Source: Sphagnum compactum
Lineage: Eukaryota > Bryophyta > Sphagnopsida > Sphagnales
Assembly: GCA_965153455.1 (NCBI GenBank)
Contig: OZ234493.1
Location: 2,852,001 to 2,916,000, forward strand
DNA length: 64,000 nucleotides
Reading direction: 5' to 3'
The position numbers and the translations under genes are program-made. Below, in pieces: positions 49,160 through 59,743 of the stretch. The notes under the pieces were generated by a model that was not told the origin of the DNA, did not search any database, and saw only the letters and a program-made list of their open reading frames with translations. Every line of letters begins with the position of its first letter. The first letter of the stretch is position 1.

Positions 49160-49560
49160 TACCTACCTATTTACCTAACTAACCTAATTATCTATCTACC
49201 CATTTATATATTACCTACCTATTTAACTATGTACTTATCCACATACTTATTTACATATTATGTACCTATTTAACTACATATTTATCACCAACCCCAAACT
49301 TACCTAAGCCTACTTAACAGCTACCTAAGTCATATACATGTTACATATGCTTACTTATGGGCTACTTAAAGATTATTTAGGCCCACCTAAAGGCTACATT
49401 GGGAATACCTAAACCTACCTTGGGCCTACTTAAACTCATTAGAGAATAATTCAATAGTTACTACCTAATTATCACCTAGTACCTATAGGTTGTTCCCAAC
49501 CCCACCCTACCTATAGTTAAGCTACATTTTACATACAAGCTACTTACTACCTATTTATTA
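49160..49560. repeat. Degenerate ACCT/ATTT tetranucleotide tract
   Basis: About 400 bases dominated by ACCTACCTATTT, CTAACCTA, CTACTTA-type words with decreasing regularity to the right. It is the complement-strand counterpart of the TAGG tract near 6340-6530. Confidence 0.75.
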
Positions 49561-49834
49561 GGTTCTAACTTGGATTTGTAATTTCAAAACTAGTTGAATG
49601 GGACACCATATTTGGTTTAGTTAATTACGTGTAATTGTAAACACGTATTAGAAATCACAAAAACAACTAAGTCATCATTCATTAAGGATGTCATTGAATG
49701 TAGCTAACAATATCTGATTTTTATCCTACTCTCATCCAATTTATACCACATGCACAAAATGTAATCGCATTCACAATTACAATGTTGGTTGGTACCCTAC
49801 TATAGTTGCACATGCAACTAAAAGCACTCGTTAT

Positions 49835-50877
49835 TCACGTGTCATGGGGGACTATTCTAAGTTTAGCCACAAATAATAGTACTTGCATGGTAGTCGCAAA
49901 CACATGGCCTAGAATGGACAAGATTTGACATAGTGGAAGTCTAAGAATGTGAATTAGAAGGGTAAACAATTTTACAAGTATCACACATAACATTAAGTTA
50001 TGATCCCAAAGGCCACATTGATATCCCTTTTTACCTACAAAGCAAATTTGCACATGGAACATCTTCCAACAAATAATCCATATTCCATGGTTGCATGTGT
50101 AACAAATTGTTGTCAAATTCAACAAGCATTTTAAAAAAAATATTGAAGCCCAACTGCACCTTAGTTTCGTAGATGCTTCTAACTTCACATGGTATTCCAA
50201 AACATTTTCACCTATTGCAAGAATAATTTCATTAGTTACATTCCTTAATGGAGGGTAAAGCTTGGGGGTGAATTGAATCTTGTCATCATCCACAATTTAT
50301 TCACAACCTTTCTTCTTGTTTTCATTCAGCCTCATCTTGGAATTCTTTCTGCAATTACACTGGACGCATACAAACTTTTTCCTATCCTGTCGACAACTTT
50401 GGTGACATTCCTTCACTAAGTGTAACCATTCTTTTAATGTGTATGTTTCCAAAAAAACAGTTTTTGTTTATCTTAACATTTCACACGACATGCCAAGTTT
50501 TCCATGGACATGTTTCAAAGATGCCATGAAATCCTTTTCTACTCTCCCTGTTAGCAACAATTGGAAGTATGGTGAGGCTCTCCAAAAACATAACATTGAT
50601 CAGGAATGCAATGAAGACATACCTTTCAAAGGTATGCAGAAAGACGTACATGTTAAACTTGGCATGTCACACTTGTCAAAAGTGACTCCACATGAACGTG
50701 CCAAGGCATTGTAGAGCTTCGGCTCCAAGCTTTTTCACAAACAAAAGCAAGCTTTTTGGAACCTTAACCGAAACACGAATGACATGGGTACGTTGCTTGG
50801 AATGTTCCTTGACATGTGGTCTAATTAGAAAAAAAATTAGCCTATTAAATGGTGTAATGATGATATTAATTACCTAA
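49835..50877. other. Unassigned region with two long open frames facing away from each other
   Basis: A minus-strand frame of 152 codons (50293-49835, MDDDKIQFTPKLYPPLRNV...) and a plus-strand frame of 91 codons (50439-50714, MYVSKKTVFVYLNISHDMP...) lie 145 bases apart. Both are longer than chance frames elsewhere in the AT-rich desert. Neither shows a motif I recognise, and no splice-bounded continuation was clear. They may be fragments of an unidentified mobile element. Confidence 0.2.
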
Positions 50878-50929
50878 TCGTTCTTTTATGAGATATGATA
50901 ACTCCCATTGCCATCCAATGATTAGAATT

Positions 50930-51215
50930 GCGCATCATTAGTTTTCCTCATACGGAAAACAAAGTGCCATTGATGGCAATGGAATGTGTGCAAAAAGGCG
51001 TGAAGTTAGGGTGAGAGGGGGGGTGGGGGCGGCGGGGCTTGAAACATGTGCGTGAAACATGGCATGTTTCAAAGGCCAAGTTTTGGGCCTAGCTATTCGC
51101 GCATGGGAATCCCTGCGGGGCTGCCTCAAGCTGAGGAACGCATTTAGGATGTGTCGCTCAAATAACATCGAGGCACTTTTTGCTATCTCAATCTGGCGAC
51201 AAATTGCCAGGAAAA
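50930..51215. other. Short GC-rich island
   Basis: About 280 bases of higher GC with a minus-strand frame of 94 codons (51222-50938), unrecognised. Immediately right, 51221-51325 holds three copies of an ACCAGnnTGGTATG word, one forming the palindrome ACCAGCTGGT at about 51310. Confidence 0.45.
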
Positions 51216-51329
51216 ATAGCACTGGTTAGGACCAGGCTGGTATGATTTATTTTTAAAATCAATATAAATACCAGGTTGGTATGAATAATTTTTAAAAAAT
51301 TTAATACAGTACCAGCTGGTATGTTCAAG

Positions 51330-54250
51330 AGTTGATACCCACCTAAAGTACTCTTTCCAACTCCCACTTTTCATTATACAACAACCAATGATGACTCCTT
51401 TGGCATTAATAAAACAATGTTACATGGTATAAATTTTGTCTTTTCTTTAATAAAGATCGTGTAATCTATTGAAAACAAATCATAAGTTCATCATGTGTAC
51501 CTACTTGGATTTTAGAAGATAAATTAACCCAAGAATAAAAAATCCAATCTTTGTGAACCATGCAACAATAATAACACCAATTAATATTAAAGGATCATCA
51601 TCTTGGCATGAAACAATGCAAAAGGATGTGAAAAATGGGTTAGTCACATTTCACCTTTCAAGGTGCCATTTTCTATAAATAATCAATTGTGACCCACCAA
51701 TCGTGAAAATTGTTACACTGTCTAATTTTAGACTAAATACTTTCATGACACATTTGGCCCTGATTGAAAAAATTGCAATATTATATTCATGTATTTTGTG
51801 CGCTTAATGGTTTATTAGTATATGCATAGGTTATGTTGTGTGCATATAGCTTTTAATTATTTTATTTTTCGTATAACTTGAACAATATTTATGTATTTTT
51901 TGCATATAATTTCACCATGACATATGTATTTAACTTCAAAAGGTCAAACCCAAATTCATAAGCATATGACTATAATGTTGATTGAGTTAAATGACCAACT
52001 TGTTATAGGTTTATTGAATGAGTGTGATCATGTGCATAACAATTTTGTTTGAAGGATTCAACTTCAATATTAAAAATTCCCAAATAAAACATCCACACAT
52101 TTTTCCTTGTGATGTCAATGGAAAATTATTTAAAAAGAATGTAGCCCATTATAGTAATTAGCTCATTAATCTTTCTTTGGCTTCTAATATTTTAAAAAAT
52201 ATTTCATGCAAATTCCCACTTTTGTTAAAACATTATTAATTATATAAAATGACAAAGAAGGTTTTTGGGGGGTGGGGGGGTAATAGTATTTGAAGAAAAT
52301 AAAAAAATTCCCACCATATAAGTATTTAAAATCTTAATATTCATGTATTTGAATCACCTTTAATTTAATTTAAATTTTATGTTTACATTGCATTTTGGCA
52401 CCATATATTTGTGTGAATTTTTAGTTTTAGTTCAAAGCATGAAAAGTGACAAATGAATGTGATTGTGAATGATTAAAAGTGTCATGACCCTAGCCTTGGG
52501 CTCGCAACCAAGGCAAAAGGCATGGAAAAGTGAAGGCCAAAAGTGCAACCTTGGAGTCACATTCACAATCTTAGGAGTGTGTGGGAGTGTGAAGGAATGA
52601 GCCCACACATTCCAAAATGGGCTCCCACTTTGGGAATTCGAGTCCCACGGGACTCCCAAATCTTTAGAGAGCAATTTGAGGGGTCAAAACTCATTGAATT
52701 GAAGAGTTTCATATACCATTGAAAATTTCTTGAAACGTAGATGTTTAAAATGAACTCACATGATCCATTTGAATATTTGCAACACAATTTATGGCCAAAA
52801 GAAGGGCCGGGAATCAAAGTGTCAATTTGACTCCTGACCATTAAAAATCAAGAATCACCTTGAATTAAATGTGTTCAGGGAGTTTGCCACATATCATTGG
52901 AAAACTCCTAATGAGAGTTATAACTTTGCTTTAGACCTCACTTTAATCAAAAGTGTGGATAAAAAGTTACAGGCGTCCAAAAAGGCGAAAGTCGTTATTT
53001 CAAAGATTTCGAAACTCCCAACTTGGGAATCCCGGAAAAAATGATATTTAAGTTAACCTTCATGGCTAGTCACAAAAAATACTATAAGGGGGAAGGTGGT
53101 GGCTTCCCCCAAGTTCGGGCCATAGTGAGTCTTACGAATCCATGTATGCTTGTGGTTTGTCCGTGCATCAAAAGTCTTCCAACTATGCATAAACCAACTT
53201 GTTATTTGATTTATGCAAGTCCACATGAATAATTGACTCGTTTGTCATTTTTCGTAGTCTTCATCCCAAAGCTCCAACATGCCCCTCTTACCCTTGAAGT
53301 GCTATGAATTAGAAATTGTACTCAAATTCCTTATTCTTTCATTGTTTTCATTTTCAAATTCACATTTGAATCTTTCAAGGAGTTTGGGGGTGTGTAAAAA
53401 AAATCATCATGCATAAAATGTTCGAATTGAATTTTTAAAATGCATCATCAAATTATTTCAATACAAAATCACATTTTAGAAAATGAATATCATGTTTGGC
53501 ACCCACAAAGTCATTATAGACAACAAACATTTGGTTTGTTTCTATGTGAAAAAAATTATAACAAAAAAAATAAAAACTAAGTTTTTAAATCAAAGCAAAA
53601 TAGTGTGTGCATTGCAACCAAAATAAGTAACCACTTTGAATGAATACATATAAGCCTTCATCAACTCCTTATTTTAATCAAGTAAATACCACTTCACTAG
53701 TAATGCCTCCTTTATCATGAATTGTAAGTGTAAATTACACCTTTTCTATTATTTGAACCTATTAACAACAATACATCTTATAAAATATTATATATATATA
53801 TATATATATAATTAATTAAAAATACATATTATTGTTGCATGTTTTATATTTATTATATTTGAAATTTTAGAATAAACACAATATTAGTTTTTACCCACAA
53901 ATTGATGTTTTGAGCCTTCTATTTTTACCATGTAGTTTCCAAGTAATTAAAAAATGACCCCCCCTCCCCCCCAAGATATGGCGTTAAATGTTAAAATTGG
54001 AATAAAAAAGGCGAGAATTACTAATTTTTTTGCTTAATTGCATTGGACCCATTTTATAATCAAGTTCTTAAACTTTGGGAACTCATAACTTAAATTATTA
54101 ATTTAAAAACTGAAATATAAAACCATGAAAGTCACCTTTGAAAATGATTTATAAGGAAAACCAAATGTTTTAAGCTTGTGTTCCTAACCAAAATGTTCAA
54201 GGAAAATAAACATCATTACATTTTTGAAACATTTAAAAAATATTTTGATT
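51330..54250. other. AT-rich intergenic DNA, no gene seen
   Basis: No supported gene. A (TA)n run is at about 53790-53812. The minus-strand frames at 52432-52841 overlap one another and have no known motif. Confidence 0.5.
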
Positions 54251-54289
54251 ATGAATAAGGTTTTTTTTTTTTTTTTTTCCCAAATTTAT

Positions 54290-54390
54290 GAAGTAGGTCC
54301 ATAGGCAAAAATCACCAAGTATATTTAACATTAAATGTCAACTACTTTTTTAAATGGATGATAGCATATTTTTAAGAATCTTGCTACAAT
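54290..54390 (+). repeat. Dispersed repeat, copy 1
   Basis: AAGTAGGTCCATAGGCAAAA, ATCACCAAGTATATTTAACA, TTAAATGTCAACTA, then a TTTTTTAAATGGATGATAG block. Same word order as copies near 56060 and 57565. A T-rich/CCAAAT stretch precedes it. Confidence 0.6.
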
Positions 54391-56055
54391 TGACTACCTG
54401 GGTAATACCTAGGTCTAGTTGTGGTAAAAAATTTAGGTTTTTTTAAAAAATGGCAAACAAAAACCATGAAATTTTCTATTTTTCTTGTTCCCAAAAAAAA
54501 CTTCACCACTTGTTGCAAAAAATTTCCCCAAAAAAACTAGTTAAAAGCATCAAAATACAATTTAAACAAAATTCTTATTAGAGTTTCAAAATCTATACAA
54601 CCTATTAATGTACTTACCAAAAAATTATAACGAAACTTGCCTTTTTGAAGCAATTTTTTTTTCTTAAAAGTTTGATGGGTCTAGTAAAATGAAGGGGTGA
54701 TGTTTCTAGGAAATCCACCCAAGGATACCGATGCCCATATGTATGAAGATAATAAACTTAATTTCATCCTAGAATGCAAAAATTGGGGTTCATATTTTGA
54801 AATACGATGCTAGTGAGGTTTACAATTCTTCATGAATTGTGATTTAACCATATATTTTTCACGAAATATATTTAGGAGGCCACTCATTCTTATACAATTT
54901 TCCAATTAAGTTATTTAACTTGAAAATTGATAAGGGATCAAACATATTCACTCTAGGTAGGCCACACCTTCATGCACCTTAAAATCACCCATGTTGTAAT
55001 GAATGCTAAAAGGAAACCACATTCTCAAATGTCATCTAGATTGCATGTTAAATCCCTTCACCATATCAATCAAAGTTAGGTTGAGATTTGACCATTCAAA
55101 TGTGACATCAATGGATTCATACACCAAGTATGGTTTGTCACTCGATAACATGGAAAGCAAAACATTCATTTTGTAAGGTGTGTTTTATTTTCAAATTTTT
55201 ATGACCTAAAACCATAATTATTCTTGGTTTGTAGGTTATTTTCAAAGTTTATCCATCTAAGTGAAAATCTTTCCAATTTGGACATGCAAGCAACTTGGGT
55301 AAATTAAAAATATGAGATGATCATTATCAACTAAATGTGACCAAATAGGTCTTGAAGTTCATTTTTATGTAAACATATTTTTCATTGTTATGTTAGTAAT
55401 GACAAACTTGCCCAATTTTCCATCCTATTATTTTGAAAGCTTTTTTATTTGCACAACTTTGGATGACAAAATAATGTAATCAGCCATAATGATATTTGGA
55501 TAAGTGTTATTATTGGTACAATATGTAGCTTGACCTAATGATTTTAATTAAGTGGTCAATATTCCTAATTATTAAATGTGAGTCATTTCATATCTAGAAT
55601 TATGTAAATTATATTTCATTTTTGTGATTCAATCACATGAAGACTACTACTTGATATTTAGTTTATTAAAACTTAAGCAATGAAGTTAAAATAAAAGTTA
55701 CATAGGTGATTTATAATTGCAAGTCAATTTTCATTTGGGATTTAAACAAATGCCCATTGTTTACTTTTCATCCATGTGTTTATGCATGCCTTTATGTAAA
55801 AACTAAATGAAATTGTGTTCATGCTCGTTGGGCTTTTCTATATTAAACATGAGATTGACATATGCATATGTAATTGTACGTGTATTTGATGATAAGGTAT
55901 GGCTTCAAGTACATGCTTGCCCAACATTGGAAAGTAAATCTTCTTGGCCCATCACAAAAAGAGTTTATGCTATTGTATTTGTAGATTTTGGGGACATATA
56001 TCAAAGTTGCCATGTTTGGAGTTTTTAAAAACTAACATGAGCATGGCTTTTTTTC
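54391..56055. other. AT-rich intergenic DNA, no gene seen
   Basis: No supported gene. The open frame at 55807-56028 is short and unrecognised. Confidence 0.5.
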
Positions 56056-56059
56056 TCTT

Positions 56060-56160
56060 TTGGAAATAGGTTCGTTGGCAAGGATCCCCAACTAGATTTA
56101 ACATTAAATAGTGAATTATTTTTTTAATGGACAATAGTAGATTTTGAAAACTCTTAGCTA
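56060..56160 (+). repeat. Dispersed repeat, copy 2
   Basis: GGAAATAGGTTCGTTGGCAA, GGATCCCCAACTAGATTTAA, CATTAAATAGTGAATT, TTTTTTTAATGGACAATAG. Closest to copy 3 in the GGCAAGGATCCCCA part and to copy 1 in the downstream part. Confidence 0.65.
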
Positions 56161-56564
56161 AATCAGGATCTATAAGCTCAAATCTAACATTTGTTAGGCT
56201 TAATATGACCATTAAGAAGCCTCATTCAACAAAGTGCACAATTGATGTGTTAGAACCCTGTTTGCAAATAGTTATTACACATGGATTTGTTAGTTCACTC
56301 CAGATAGCTTAACTCAGAAAGCAAGCCTTTGCCTTGGTCGCGAGCACAAGGCTAGGGTTGCATTTGGTCGTATGATGAGTAATGATCTTCACCTCCCTAA
56401 GAGAGGCCCCCTTCACCTCATGCCATGACTTCTCTTTTGGTTGCATGCAAATTCTATTCCTAATATTGATTGGCTGCCACTATTTTTGGGCGTGGACTAG
56501 AAAAGCCATGTGATGCAATTATTGATCTTCATATTTGCATGCTGGCATAGTCTTTGGTCTCATG

Positions 56565-56760
56565 TACATGTATGTGTTGTAGCGGAAAAATAACTTACAT
56601 CCGTTGACAAATTGGAATCTAAGAAATGACTATAACAACCAACATTCGTTTCTAGAATGCAAGGAATTGTCACTGAATCGTCAATGTGTAATTGAATGCA
56701 AGGAATTGTCACTGGAATCGTCAATGTATAATTGACAATCCGTTGACACGTTTCCCTCAC
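56565..56760. repeat. Short direct repeat (AGGAATTGTCACTG)
   Basis: ATGCAAGGAATTGTCACTG, GAATCGTCAATGT(G/A)TAATTG recurs at 56656 and 56697, a 41-base direct repeat, duplicated once. Confidence 0.8.
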
Positions 56761-57554
56761 CAAATGCACAGGATTGCTGGCATTGACAAAATGCCAACTT
56801 GTTACAAAGAGTTTTTTTAATTCTTACTTTTCTCTTGTCATTTTTTGTTTTTGTCCCAAATCTTTTGGTACAGAGGCATTGTGGGAACTCCTTTTGGACT
56901 AGTATAAAACTCCTCGTTAGGAAGAATGGAGGTAGGCTGAATGCAAAATAAAATATTTGAATTAATTAGAGTTATCCATAGTAAAGTCCTGCAATAAGGG
57001 GGCCAGCAGAACAGTCAGTTTCGGCATAATAGGGCATCAAATGTGTGACTGGAAACGAAAATTTTACCAAAAAAAACGAAATAACTGGGACCCACCCACG
57101 CTAGTTTTTTCCAGCAATTTTGGTTGGTGATAAACTCACAGTTTCATCCTGTCTTTCCTTTTTCCTGAGCGCCTCCACTGCTCCTACATACATGTATTTT
57201 CACTGCTCCTACCTGTATAACTACTATGATGACTCTCGAACCTTGTGCATTAAAATGCTACGTTTCAGCATTTCATACTGAGATTTAATAAATTTTCCTT
57301 ACTTGGCGGATACCATTGAAAGAGGGGATAGTGGGTGAAAGCAGGCCCAAAGACAGGGTGACTTTATGGATAACTCTATTATGTGGACGTCACTTGTAGC
57401 AGCACTTTTGTACAACACACAGAGGAAAATCGCCATTTAATGGCTAATCAATATTAATTATAGGTAGCATTTTATTAATTAGTTTTTAAAAAAACCTATT
57501 TAACCTGTTTCCAGTTAATGCTAGATCCCACTTGGGATCACAGCTTTCTTTTTC

Positions 57555-57660
57555 CAAATTCCTCAAGTAAGTCCACTGGCAAGGATCCCCAGCAATAATT
57601 AGCATTAAATGGGGCTAATTTATTTAGCCAGATGTGGCCGATTTAATTGTTTTTATTTTT
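57555..57660 (+). repeat. Dispersed repeat, copy 3
   Basis: TCAAGTAAGTCCACTGGCAA, GGATCCCCAGCAATAATTAG, CATTAAATGGGGCTAATTTA. Preceded by TTTTTCCAAATTCC, parallel to the CCAAAT-type stretch before copy 1. Confidence 0.65.
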
Positions 57661-57933
57661 AAAAATAGAGGCAAAAAATCCTTAAAAATCCCCAAATTTT
57701 GTCGTTTTTTTTTCATTTTCTGAGAAAAATAAAATTACCATGTAAGTTGCGAAAATTAAATTGGCCAAATTAAATATTTAAAAAGAAAAATGGTTTAAAT
57801 GTGACGAAAAAGTTTCCAATTCTTTGTTGGGGGTGAGAAAAAAGGGAATATTGTGACGGAATATTCTCTTTTAAAAATTTATTGTTCTGCATTTTGGCGA
57901 AATGTTTTTCAGATCAAAAAATAAATAAACGCT

Positions 57934-57986
57934 GGTAAGTAGGTAAGTAGGGAGGTAGGTAGGTAGGTAGGTAAGTAAGTAAGTAA
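57934..57986. repeat. (GTAG)n/(GTAA)n microsatellite
   Basis: GGTAAGTAGGTAAGTAGGGA then six AGGT units and four AAGT units. Confidence 0.95.
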
Positions 57987-58019
57987 CTTTTTTTATTAGC
58001 TGTAAAATTTCACTATCAT

Positions 58020-59743
58020 CATCGTCATCATGGCCTTTTGATGCGCTGTTTAGCTCCTCGTGATGACAGGTGTCACGCACACGTAGGCCAGCATCTAGTT
58101 GGCCTCTCGCTCTCGCCCATTGGCTTGCACTGCTGGCAGCCTGCCTGGCTGGCGGCTGCATTGTCGGTGTGGACAGGATGCAGTTTCTTTCCTACTTCCT
58201 TCCTCCTTTCCTTCCCCTTTCCTTTCCTGTTGCTTTTCTTTTACTTTCCTTTTGCTTTTTCCCGTGTGCTGCTGCTGCTGCTGCGACTGATCGCGTTACT
58301 GGCCCCCTCCCCGTGTGTACATCTTTTTCCTCCACCTGTTCGCCTTTTCTTTTCTCGCCGCGTCAGTTGCTTTGATTGTTGTTTTTTTTTTTTTTTTTTT
58401 TTTTTTTGGGTTTTTTTCTGGCTATATTAAAAATTTCAAAGTGCTAAAATCAAAGTACGAAATAATTGATACTTTCAATAGCCATAATTAGACCAAAATG
58501 CAGAAAAAATAGCCAGATTTCTTTCTATACATGGTTCAAGTAGGTAGCGAAAAATTTAGCTTGTAGTCAAAATTTGGTTAAATCTTCCTTTGGATGATAG
58601 CCATTTTGGCTATACAAAAAAATGACCCCAAAAGAAAAAGAAAAAAAACACTGGAAACTTCAACTAGCGCTGGATGTGGTTCTTTTAGTATGGTCAGACA
58701 GTCAGTGTTATTAGGCGATTTTGTTGTCATAGCCAAAGTGGCGATGATCCACAGGAAGAGTAAACCAAATTTTGGCTACAAGCTAAAGATGAAAGTAATA
58801 ATTCGAAAAATCCTTTAAATATATATTTGGCTAACTAAGTGAACCCTGTACAGATTATCTGGCGATTTTTAAAAATAATTTGGTGGAATTATGGGTATTG
58901 AAATCTCAAAAAACACATGATTTTAGTTCTTCTTCATTTTTAATATAGCATTTTGGATATATATATAGCCAAAATGGCTAAAAACAGGCTGGGACTCTCT
59001 GGTGCTCTTCGGCTTGTTTCCTTTTCCCACCATCTCCATTTTGCTTTGCACCTTCACTGCCAAAACATGTCTGCGCTGCGCTGCAACAACAGACGACTCT
59101 CTCTCTCTCTCGATCTTCTGTGCGGGGGCGTTGCATTTTGCTGCTGCATGATTACTAGCGTTCACAAGCTACTGCGGCACGAGGTTTGTAAACGTGTCAG
59201 AAGAGCTGCTTCTTCTGTCCGTTCGTCTGTCTGTCTGTCTGTCTGTTTGTCATGAAGCTACCTCTCCTTTGATTTGTTGCATTCTCGGATTTCTCTCTAA
59301 GACATTACCATCCTGACTCTTTGTTTGTTTGTTGTTCTGCATCATGCGTAAATATCCCAGAGTTTTGTCTGCCTGTACAACGCGCCTTGAAGAAAGAAAG
59401 AGGGATTAAATATCATCGCCGCTCAAGAGCGCACCTCCAGTTCTTTTCCACAGACAGACACAGACATACACGGACAAGGAGACACACACACACACAGACC
59501 TAGACAGAGAGCGCGCGATTCTTGCATTCTAGTCAGTCCGTTGACAGAATTACGTCAATCTGTGTCTGGACGATGAGGCTTGACAGTTGAGAAGGAAGCA
59601 GTACTCTTTGATTGAGGGGAGGAGCGAAGTAGACTGGCGGTGGCGAAGATGATCCTAGTGTTCAGTTCGTAGAGGGCGTGCTTCGGTTGTCCATACGTGT
59701 TAGCGTTGTTTAGTGAGCGTCTTTATTGTTGTTGTCATCATCC
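58020..59743 (+). promoter_or_regulatory. Promoter and 5' leader region of the NDL gene
   Basis: GC-richer DNA from about 58,030, interrupted by an AT-rich possible MITE at 58598-58980 and a 26-base poly-T run at 58382-58407. From 59,000 on the sequence shows leader-like features: a CT run at 59098-59112, (CTGT)n at 59225-59247 and CA-rich tracts at 59455-59500. None of the plus-strand frames here is convincing as coding. No clear TATA box; limits are inferred from the start at 59744. Confidence 0.4.
58598..58980. mobile_element. Possible MITE or foldback element
   Basis: TAGCCATTTTGGCTATA at 58598-58614 is matched exactly in inverted orientation by TATAGCCAAAATGGCTA at 58964-58980, bracketing about 350 AT-rich bases. 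The 17-base end is itself almost palindromic. No target-site duplication is obvious, and related TAGCC/GGCTA words occur outside (58421, 58514), so boundaries are uncertain. Confidence 0.4.

Noticed and set aside
58038-58430. Plus-strand 130-codon hydrophobic frame upstream of NDL
   Set aside because: Made of CTTCC and poly-T runs, ending in a Phe homopolymer; looks like promoter DNA.
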